Of a stretch of DNA of 11,036 nucleotides, positions 6,146 to 11,036 are shown one piece after another. A model generated the notes under the pieces. The model made no database searches. It was given only the letters and a program-made list of their open reading frames with translations, and had not been told where the DNA came from. This DNA is from Candidatus Iainarchaeum sp. (GTDB lineage: Archaea; B1Sed10-29), in contig PWFL01000056.1 of assembly GCA_003553825.1 (NCBI GenBank), positions 1-11,036 of the forward strand. The letters run 5' to 3'. The number at the start of each line of letters is the position of its first letter. The stretch's first letter is position 1. The position numbers and the translations under genes are program-made.

Positions 6146-7444
6146 ATGGATGATAAAAAGAAGATTATCCTGATAGAGGTAGCGGTCGCATTATTATTCA
6201 TATTAATGGCCTTTAGTCCAAGGATGTATCCTGATGAAGGAACTTACTTGAACTACGGTGATGCCTGGAGTGAAGGAGTGCTGATTCCAGAAGGAGAGAT
6301 ACCCGTTCCGAATAGACCCGTGTTCATTTCAATTGCTTCAGTGGTTTCAGGGTTTTCTTTACCAATAGCCAGGATGGCTATACTTCCATTTGTATTGGGT
6401 TCTGTTTTCCTGGGCTTTAAGATAGGTAAAGAGATTGGTTTGCCCGGTGAATTTACTTCTCTTCCCTTACTGTTTTCCCCGATTTATTTAACGTATTTTG
6501 GAACATTTTTAACTGATTATGTGCTGGTTTTCTTTACTTTATTATCCATCTATTTCTTTTTCAGGTCAAGGGATGAAGATTCTAGTAAGTATGGGTGTTT
6601 GATGGGTGTTTCAACTGCTCTAGCTATTCTTACTAGAGAATCCGCTGTTTTATTAATAGTTATATTTTTAGTGTTCTACAAGGAGTTCAGATTCAAGGAG
6701 TTCTTGGTAAGTGCTTTTGTCCCTGTGTTGGGCTACATGGCTTTTTTAAGAAGAGATTTCTTTCTTTTCTTGGAGTACTCGCTTGAGTACGGTTACGAGT
6801 TCGCTGTTCCAGGTATTCAAAGTTTTTTGAACATGGTTCTAGTTGGATTGGGCCCGGTTCTGTTAATTGCTATCTTGGGTTTGGTTGACCGTGAGTACGG
6901 TGAATTACCTGTTAAGCTATCTTTGGTGTATTTACTGGTGATGGGTGTGGCTACTTTGGTTTTCACTGTTACTTGGGTTCCTAGGTACATGATCATGTTG
7001 TTACCTGGTTTGTTAATTCCTTCTGCAAAGGGCTTGTTAAGGATTGAGAAGAACGTGTTGCTTTCGTTTGTATTGATCCTGGTTCTGGGTGCTGGTGGTT
7101 CAGTGGTTGCTTATAGAGTGAATGCAGCTGAGAGGGACTGGGGTATTGATAAATATGAACAAGGTGTTGAGGTGATTGATCAATACGAGGATGGAGAAGT
7201 GTACATGCAGATTAATGATGAGCAGTTAAGATGGTTAAAGGATTCGGATAGATTTAGAAAGCTTCCTAGAACATATCAAGGGTTGAAAAAGGAAACTGGT
7301 TGTGAAGATGTTCCTGTGTTCCTGTGGAAATATAGAGGATACACCATATGGAAACCGGGTTACTGGGATGATGTAGTAATCGAGTCAGTGCTGGAGGATG
7401 TTGAAGAGGGTAAGATGGTTAGGATAAGCTGTTTGGATAGTTAG
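6146..7444 (+). CDS. GT39/PMT-like GT-C membrane glycosyltransferase
   Basis: A polytopic membrane protein of 432 residues resembling the PMT_2/ArnT (GT39, GT-C fold) family, which moves a sugar from a polyprenyl-phosphate donor to protein or lipid on the outer face of the membrane. The N-terminal helix (7-24) is followed by the first outer loop FSPRMYPDEGTYLNYG with the characteristic acidic pair D30-E31. RPVF (57-60), LTRESAVLL (162-170) and WVPRYMIMLLPGLLIPSAKG (277-296) match the family layout. About ten helices end near residue 325, and a soluble tail of about 105 residues follows. I chose ATG 6146 because it starts one base after the TruD stop with GGAT upstream; an upstream in-frame ATG at 6104 would overlap TruD by 41 bases. 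Although in the same operon, its codons end mostly in T or G, unlike TruD's start and aRF1, so it may be a later arrival or lie across a strand-composition boundary. Its stop overlaps that of the convergent gene. Donor and acceptor are unknown. Confidence 0.8.
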   Translation: MDDKKKIILIEVAVALLFILMAFSPRMYPDEGTYLNYGDAWSEGVLIPEGEIPVPNRPVFISIASVVSGFSLPIARMAILPFVLGSVFLGFKIGKEIGLPGEFTSLPLLFSPIYLTYFGTFLTDYVLVFFTLLSIYFFFRSRDEDSSKYGCLMGVSTALAILTRESAVLLIVIFLVFYKEFRFKEFLVSAFVPVLGYMAFLRRDFFLFLEYSLEYGYEFAVPGIQSFLNMVLVGLGPVLLIAILGLVDREYGELPVKLSLVYLLVMGVATLVFTVTWVPRYMIMLLPGLLIPSAKGLLRIEKNVLLSFVLILVLGAGGSVVAYRVNAAERDWGIDKYEQGVEVIDQYEDGEVYMQINDEQLRWLKDSDRFRKLPRTYQGLKKETGCEDVPVFLWKYRGYTIWKPGYWDDVVIESVLEDVEEGKMVRISCLDS

Positions 7445-8913
7445 TTTCTTTCCAGTAATTCCTGGCATAGGTCCGATCCTGGGTCCACTGGTTCATCCAT
7501 TAATTGATATATCCTGTAGTCTTCGTTCGAGTATACTTGTTTGAATCTACCGTGTTTGGATACGTATGGGAATCCTGAGCATGAGTTTCTGCTTCCCATT
7601 CTATATAGAATATATCTTGAGTTGTATTTCTCCATTATTCTGATTGTTTCTTCCGCTCTGCTAGAGCTCAGAACTTTTCTTATGTCTTTGTATCTTTGAT
7701 CTACTTCGGGAGCGAATTCTAGGTAGGGATCCATCACGTTTTTTCTTTGTGCTATTCCTGTGATGTAGTGCCCTTCTTTCCAGTGTGCTGTTATTGTAGC
7801 GTTTTCAGGTGTGTTGTTTTTTATCCATGTCATTGCTTCGTGTTGTTCAGGGGTTGGATCTATGGTTATCATCCCTAATCCTGGTATTATCACTAGTATT
7901 ATTAGGTAGATCCATATCATTGCTTTAAGGTGTTTTAGCGGTATCCATTCAAGTTTTAATGTGTTTCTTAACTGTTTTAAATGAGTTGTGAATACTGTTG
8001 CTGCTATTATTGATACTGGGAATATTAGGAGGTCGTTCATTCTGTTGAATATTGCTAGGGAAGCTACTACTCCTATTAGTAGCCATTCTCTCATTGGTTT
8101 TAGGTTCTTGGTGTTGAGTTTGAAGAATCCGTAGATCGCCATCAGTATCATTACGAAGGTGAATGAAACGGCTGTTAGTCCTGATTCGAGGATGAAGTAC
8201 TGTATTCCTCTGTTCATCTCTACGAATATGTTGTATGCTTCGTGGTTTTGGAATAATCCGTGTTTGGTTATTATTGGTAGGAAGTACGCTAGGAATCCTA
8301 TGAACGCGATTGTGAATGCTGGTGCTGTTTTCTTTATTTGTTTTCTGAATATTATGGTTCCTATGACGAGCATTGACATTCCTATTAATGGGCTTGTTAT
8401 TAGTGCTAGTAGTATTGGTGCTGCTGCTAGGTAGTTGATTTTTTTGTTTTCTTTGTTGATCATTAGGTAGGCTAGTACCATTAGTACTAGGGCTGGTAGT
8501 CTTGGGTTGAGGTGTGATGCGAAGTAGGCGTAGGCCGGGTTGAAGAATAGGAACATCGAGGAGTAGAGTGATTGTTTTTTTGTTAGTCCCAGTTGTTTTG
8601 TGAAGTAGTAGGTGATTATTATTCCTAGTCCTCCTATTATAGGTGCTAGTAGGTACTTTGCCGCTGGAGTTGCCAGTATCATTAGTGAGAATCCGTAGGG
8701 ATAGGTCATTGGTCTTCCTCCGAATGATAGCGGGTCGTGTTCTGCTCCGGAGGCTACTAGGTCCGCCATTCTTGTGTGGTAGTAGGTTGTGCTTCCTAGC
8801 ATTGAGTCGTGGTGGAAGAGTGTTCTTAGTGCTTGTGGCATCGCGAATATTATGATTGCGATGGTGGTGAATATTGCTAGTTTTTGTTTTGTGGTTAGGT
8901 TTTTTAGTTTCAT
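7441..8913 (-). CDS. STT3-like GT-C membrane glycosyltransferase
   Basis: A polytopic membrane protein of 490 residues with the plan of archaeal oligosaccharyltransferase-like (STT3/AglB-related) GT-C enzymes. Helix 1 (11-28) leads into an outer loop with acidic and His residues, TLFHHDSMLGSTTYYHTRMA (31-50), at the place of the metal-binding loop. About ten further helices run to residue 350. A soluble C-terminal domain then opens with TPEQHEAMTWIKNNTPENAT (354-373) and HWKEGHYITGIAQRKNVMDP (377-396). The latter resembles the STT3-type 'WW-DYG' segment, with W378 and G381-H382-Y383 retained but not a textbook WWDYG. The tail is far shorter than in canonical AglB. It is the last gene of a three-gene operon, starting 10 bases after the GT2 gene with a GGTGA ribosome binding site. 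It probably transfers a lipid-linked sugar to a surface protein. It could instead be a general PMT_2-type mannosyltransferase. The GT-C call is good; the STT3 affinity is moderate. Confidence 0.75.
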   Translation of the reverse strand: MKLKNLTTKQKLAIFTTIAIIIFAMPQALRTLFHHDSMLGSTTYYHTRMADLVASGAEHDPLSFGGRPMTYPYGFSLMILATPAAKYLLAPIIGGLGIIITYYFTKQLGLTKKQSLYSSMFLFFNPAYAYFASHLNPRLPALVLMVLAYLMINKENKKINYLAAAPILLALITSPLIGMSMLVIGTIIFRKQIKKTAPAFTIAFIGFLAYFLPIITKHGLFQNHEAYNIFVEMNRGIQYFILESGLTAVSFTFVMILMAIYGFFKLNTKNLKPMREWLLIGVVASLAIFNRMNDLLIFPVSIIAATVFTTHLKQLRNTLKLEWIPLKHLKAMIWIYLIILVIIPGLGMITIDPTPEQHEAMTWIKNNTPENATITAHWKEGHYITGIAQRKNVMDPYLEFAPEVDQRYKDIRKVLSSSRAEETIRIMEKYNSRYILYRMGSRNSCSGFPYVSKHGRFKQVYSNEDYRIYQLMDEPVDPGSDLCQELLERN

Positions 8914-8916
8914 TGT

Positions 8917-8922
8917 TCACCT
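8917..8922 (-). promoter_or_regulatory. Shine-Dalgarno (AGGTGA) of the STT3-like gene
   Basis: AGGTGA on the minus strand, three bases before the ATG at 8913, matches the archaeal anti-SD complement GGAGGTGATCC. It fixes this start and lies in the 10-base gap directly after the GT2 stop, implying translation from one message. Confidence 0.7.
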
Positions 8923-8923
8923 T

Positions 8924-9604
8924 TTAGATTTCTTTTCCTGTCCATGATTTTATGACTGATTTGGCCAGGTAAAGTGCGAGTCCCGTGCTTTGGCTCCAGT
9001 TGAGTTCGTTGAATTCGAATGATTTGTCCGGGTAGTGTATGTCTATTGGTATGTATTTTAGGTTCATTCCTTTTTTGATTGATTTTAGGTTTATTTCGGA
9101 TTCTACTTCGAATCCGTTTTCTTTTAGTTCTAGTTCCTGGAAGTCTTTTTTGTTTATTGCTCTTATTCCGCAGGTTGGGTCTTTTACTGCTTTTCCGGTT
9201 GCTAGGTATACTGCGAGTTTTGCGAGTGCGTTGTTTATTCTTCTTGGCCATGGCATTAGTGAGTAGTTTCTTTTTCCTATGACTATGGTGTTTGGTTGGA
9301 GTTTTTTTAGGAATAGTGGTATTTTTTCTATTTGGTGTTGGTCCGCGTCGGTGAATACTATTTTTTCTTTTTCTGCGTTTTCCACTCCTTTTCTCATTGC
9401 GTGTCCTTTTCCTTTGTTTGGTGTGTAAGTTACTATTTTATCCGCGTTTGTTTTTTCTGCTTTTTCAGTGGTTTTGTCCTGTGATCCGTCGTCGACCACG
9501 ATTATTTCTAGGTTTTTTATTTGTTTTTTGAGTTGTTGGAGTTCTTGTACTGTTTGTTGTATGTTTTTTTCTTCGTTGTAGCACGGGATTATTATGCTGG
9601 GCAT
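8924..9604 (-). CDS. GT2 glycosyltransferase, dolichyl-phosphate-sugar synthase-like
   Basis: A family-2 glycosyltransferase (226 aa) of the DPM1/dolichyl-phosphate mannose or glucose synthase type, which transfers a sugar from a nucleotide donor to a polyprenyl phosphate at the cytoplasmic face. GT-A features in order are the N-terminal strand and PCYNEEKNI (7-15), IIVVDDGSQDKT (34-45), NKGKGHAMRKGVENA (63-77), the metal-binding DAD (86-88), IGKRNYS (109-115), DPTCGIRAIN (142-151), and the acidic FEVESEINLKSIKKG (165-179) typical of this subfamily. There are no C-terminal membrane helices, so it is the soluble, single-domain form. The start is supported by a strong GAGGAG. It lies between a Lys/Glu-rich membrane protein and a GT-C enzyme that could use its product. 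The exact sugar is not readable from sequence. Confidence 0.9.
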   Translation of the reverse strand: MPSIIIPCYNEEKNIQQTVQELQQLKKQIKNLEIIVVDDGSQDKTTEKAEKTNADKIVTYTPNKGKGHAMRKGVENAEKEKIVFTDADQHQIEKIPLFLKKLQPNTIVIGKRNYSLMPWPRRINNALAKLAVYLATGKAVKDPTCGIRAINKKDFQELELKENGFEVESEINLKSIKKGMNLKYIPIDIHYPDKSFEFNELNWSQSTGLALYLAKSVIKSWTGKEI

Positions 9605-9610
9605 CTTTCT

Positions 9611-9617
9611 TCTCCTC
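9611..9617 (-). promoter_or_regulatory. Shine-Dalgarno (GAGGAGA) of the GT2 gene
   Basis: GAGGAGA on the minus strand, six bases before the ATG at 9604. It supports this start over an out-of-frame ATG (9623-9621) just upstream. Confidence 0.75.
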
Positions 9618-9632
9618 TTTTCATGGAGTGGT

Positions 9633-10367
9633 TTAGAGATTTGCTAGTACGAATTTTTGGTCTATGAATCTGGTTACTGCGAGTAGGTTTTCTCCTGATT
9701 TGGCTTTTATTGTGATTGTTCTGTTGTCGATGTGTACTTCGTTTATGTCTTCGTCGTGGTCCGGGTACTCGATGTATAGTAGTAGTTCGTTTTCTCCTGG
9801 TTCTAGTGTTTTGCAGTACTCGACTGTTTTGTTTCCGCATTCTACTGGTTCGTTGTTCCGCATTCCTATTCCGTGTATGTTTTCGTGTTTTAGTGTTGGC
9901 CCTAGCATTACTGCGAACTGTGCTGCTGATTCGCTTATCATCGCGGTTGTTTCCGTGGTTTCCGCGTCTCCTTCGAATACTAGGTATGCTTTGTTTGAGT
10001 GTTCGAGTAGTGTTTCCATGTGTTGTATTGGTTCTTGTTCTGAGTAGAAGCATAGGTCTTGGTAGCATGCTCTTTCAGGTCTTGGTACTGCGTAGATGTA
10101 GATGTTTATTGATACGAGTATTATTGTTATTGCGGCTATTATGTAGAGGGTTTGTTTGCTGACCTTTTGTTTACTGAGCTTTTGCTTGCTGAGTTTTTCT
10201 TCTTTTTGCTCAGTTTTTTCTTCCGTTTTTTGTTCTTGTTCTTCCGTTTTTTCCTTTACTTCTCCCTCTTTTTCAGGTTCTTCTTCCTGTTCCGGTTCTT
10301 TTCTTTCTTTTTTTTCTTTTTTTTGTTCTGTTTTTTTCTTTGTTTTTTTCCATTGGTTTTGTTTCAT
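9633..10367 (-). CDS. Lys/Glu/Gln-rich single-pass membrane protein
   Basis: I do not recognise this protein. It has 244 residues in three parts. Residues 1-57 are low-complexity and made almost wholly of Lys, Glu and Gln, probably disordered or a charged helix. A pentapeptide repeat KLSKQ-KLSKQ-KVSKQ (58-72) comes next. A single membrane helix (about 74-93) is followed by an extracytoplasmic domain of about 150 residues. With positive charge immediately before the helix, the orientation should be N-terminus inside. The outer domain has four cysteines (C101, C106, C177, C185) that could form two disulfides, and sequons NKT (179-181) and NRT (215-217) that could be glycosylated if the host has N-glycosylation. 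The start has a clear AGGAGA site. It is the first gene of the operon with the GT2 and STT3-like enzymes, 28 bases before GT2. It may be a glycosylation accessory or acceptor, or simply a lineage-specific envelope protein; this is inferred from position only. Confidence 0.75.
   Translation of the reverse strand: MKQNQWKKTKKKTEQKKEKKERKEPEQEEEPEKEGEVKEKTEEQEQKTEEKTEQKEEKLSKQKLSKQKVSKQTLYIIAAITIILVSINIYIYAVPRPERACYQDLCFYSEQEPIQHMETLLEHSNKAYLVFEGDAETTETTAMISESAAQFAVMLGPTLKHENIHGIGMRNNEPVECGNKTVEYCKTLEPGENELLLYIEYPDHDEDINEVHIDNRTITIKAKSGENLLAVTRFIDQKFVLANL
10152..10196 (-). repeat. 15-bp tandem repeat encoding KLSKQ/KLSKQ/KVSKQ
   Basis: Three consecutive in-frame 15-base units in the juxtamembrane part of the Lys/Glu/Gln-rich protein, seen on the plus strand as cttttgtttactgag-like blocks. 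The copies differ at synonymous positions, so the peptide rather than the DNA may be what is maintained. Confidence 0.7.
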
Positions 10368-10378
10368 TTTTTTCTCCT
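10190..10378. other. long polypyrimidine/polypurine tract
   Basis: The plus strand is nearly all T and C with scattered G for about 190 bases, the reverse of the purine-rich AAA/GAA/CAA codons of the N-terminus of the Lys/Glu/Gln-rich protein, and the tract runs on through its ribosome binding site. Such tracts can slip in replication and can form triplex DNA. Here the tract is explained mainly by coding content. Confidence 0.6.
10373..10378 (-). promoter_or_regulatory. Shine-Dalgarno (AGGAGA) of the Lys/Glu/Gln-rich gene
   Basis: AGGAGA on the minus strand, five bases before the ATG at 10367. It fixes the start although the frame is open further upstream (to a TAA at 10445-10443). Confidence 0.7.
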
Positions 10379-10602
10379 TTTTCGTGTTTTTGGGTGTATT
10401 TGGATGTGTTTGGTGTGTGTTTTTTTGTTGTTTTCCTGGTATTTAGGCTTGTGATGTATTGGCTGTTGTTGTGTTTGGGTTGGTTGTTGTGGTTGAGTTG
10501 GTGGTAAGTGTTTTTTGTAGAGTTGTGTAGGGGTGTAGTGGTTTTGGTTATTCCTGTGTCTAGTTGTTGTAAAGATAAGGGGAAGAAAGAGTAAGGGGTT
10601 TG

Positions 10603-10622
10603 GGCTTGCTTTGAGGCAAGCC
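10603..10622 (-). terminator. hairpin downstream of the S-layer-like gene, candidate terminator or 3'-end element
   Basis: A perfect 7-bp inverted repeat, GGCTTGC/GCAAGCC with a 6-base loop, lies about 30 bases after the stop of the S-layer-like gene. On the minus-strand transcript it is followed by a pyrimidine-rich stretch (CCCAAACCCCTTACTCTTTC). Archaeal terminators usually need U-runs rather than hairpins, so it could instead stabilise the 3' end. It is flanked by two copies of GGGTTTGGG on the plus strand (10596-10604 and 10627-10635); the hairpin's first two stem bases overlap the left copy. Confidence 0.45.
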
Positions 10623-10653
10623 TTTAGGGTTTGGGTTAGTTTTGTGTTTGTTT

Positions 10654-11036
10654 TTAGCCTTTTAGCATTTCGATTAGGTCTTCGGCTGCTGCTTGTGTGT
10701 CGCTTGCTAGGTATCCTGCTACGAGTAGGTCGTTTCCGTCTGCCGCGATTACAGCATCGCCTGATGCTTGTAGTTGGTCTGCGCCTTCCATTCCGTCTGC
10801 TAGCGCGTTTACGGCTGGTCCACCTACTACTATTCTGTGGTCTCTTACTGATTGTTGGTCTGTTACTGCTATGTCTTCTGCGTCTACTATTGTGGACTTG
10901 GCTGTGTAGAAGTCATCGATGTTCAGTACTTCTGCTTCCACGTCGCCTACTTCGTAGTCCATGTCTATGCTTGTTACTTCGTATCCGTTGAAGCTGTCTC
11001 CTTCGCCGATTGTCACTGTGTCTCCTTGGTCCATGC
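10654..11036 (-). CDS. S-layer-like surface protein, C-terminal part (5' partial)
   Basis: The frame is open through the right edge, so the ATG at 11034 need not be the start and only the last 126 or so residues are present. The piece is acidic, with few Lys. A beta-rich stretch, MDQGDTVTIGEGDSFNGYEV (1-20), resembles the 'EG...fdGY.v' repeats of archaeal S-layer proteins. It is followed by a C-terminal domain with HRIVVGGPAVNALA (66-79), SGDAVIAADGNDLLVAGYLA (91-110) and SDTQAAAEDLIEMLKG to the end. The 'VVGGPAVN ... LLVAGY...DT..AA' layout is typical of the archaeal (methanogen/DPANN) S-layer C-terminal domain. It would form the cell-surface lattice and be exported through a signal peptide lying outside the window. 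It is a plausible target for the glycosyltransferase operon immediately downstream on the same strand. Family assignment is from motif resemblance. Confidence 0.75.
   Translation of the reverse strand, partial: MDQGDTVTIGEGDSFNGYEVTSIDMDYEVGDVEAEVLNIDDFYTAKSTIVDAEDIAVTDQQSVRDHRIVVGGPAVNALADGMEGADQLQASGDAVIAADGNDLLVAGYLASDTQAAAEDLIEMLKG

Larger units (their letters stand above)
10368..10653. other. intergenic region, extremely G/T-rich on the plus strand
   Basis: About 285 bases without a credible gene on either strand. The plus strand is almost pure T and G in its first half (hand count for 10381-10440: T36, G19, C3, A2). It contains the leader of the minus-strand glycosylation operon. A weak TATA-like CTAAATAC lies on the minus strand near 10440-10447, about 75 bases before the ATG at 10367; I regard it as tentative. 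It also holds the hairpin and G-runs at 10579-10635 that follow the S-layer-like gene. I saw no tRNA, riboswitch or CRISPR-like pattern. Confidence 0.6.

Noticed and set aside
7949..8920. Asn/Thr/Arg-rich minus-strand frame of about 320 codons overlapping the STT3-like gene
   Set aside because: It is an off-frame shadow caused by A-rich third positions and lacks any membrane pattern. The other frame encodes a clear GT-C protein with a GGTGA start.
10152..10454. Phe/Leu/Ser-rich open frames on the plus strand opposite the Lys/Glu/Gln-rich protein
   Set aside because: They are complements of AAA/GAA codons (giving Phe, Ser, Leu), show no domain, and lie opposite a gene with a good ribosome binding site and a clear operon position.
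10621..10640. Telomere-like TTTAGGG/TTTGGG motif
   Set aside because: Only one or two imperfect units occur in an already G/T-rich stretch, with no array.
1..11036. CRISPR array, tRNA or rRNA gene, insertion sequence or prophage
   Set aside because: No spaced identical repeats, cloverleaf with CCA-proximal pattern, transposase-like protein or terminal inverted repeats were seen on either strand.

Overview
The window looks archaeal. It encodes a class-1 archaeal/eukaryotic-type release factor (aRF1), an archaeal-type TruD, a protein ending in an archaeal S-layer-like C-terminal domain, GT-C glycosyltransferases of the kind that use lipid-linked sugars, and Shine-Dalgarno sequences of the AGGAG and GGTGA type. 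The moderately AT-rich composition, compact gene spacing, preference for AGA/ATA codons and many lineage-specific membrane proteins suggest a DPANN-type archaeon. That placement is an inference. The cytoplasmic proteins are rich in both Lys and Glu rather than only acidic, so an extreme salt-in halophile is not obvious.

Layout. At 1-2348 (+) lie two abutting CPA2-type cation:proton antiporters, each with an RCK (TrkA-N-like) domain; the first is cut by the window edge. At 2366-2776 (-) is a small acidic, membrane-anchored protein with an NTF2-like look, convergent with the antiporters and with an unclear start. At 3020-7444 (+) is a tight operon: aRF1, a hypothetical six-helix membrane protein, TruD (tRNA pseudouridine-13 synthase family) and a GT39/PMT-like GT-C membrane glycosyltransferase. 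At 10367-7441 (-) is a second operon: a Lys/Glu/Gln-rich single-pass membrane protein, a GT2 dolichyl-phosphate-sugar synthase-like enzyme and a large STT3/GT-C-like membrane glycosyltransferase. Its stop codon overlaps that of the plus-strand operon. A G/T-rich intergenic stretch of about 285 bases (10368-10653) with a hairpin and G-runs precedes the 3' end of the S-layer-like gene (10654-11036, -), which is cut by the right edge.

How the genes may work together. The GT2 enzyme would charge a polyprenyl-phosphate carrier with a sugar, and the GT-C enzymes would use such donors outside the membrane, with the neighbouring S-layer-like protein as a plausible acceptor. The aRF1/TruD pair serves translation, and the antiporters serve ion homeostasis.

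Most striking observations. First, the aRF1 has every other family hallmark (NIKS, YxCDxKF, a zinc-ribbon-like Cys quartet, the C-terminal motif), but the normally invariant GGQ catalytic loop reads GGW (codon TGG at 3545-3547). Second, the plus strand switches from strongly A/C-rich to strongly G/T-rich near 5.8-6.15 kb. The switch does not follow gene orientation and falls between two genes of one operon, pointing to a replication-strand boundary, an inversion or an acquired segment.
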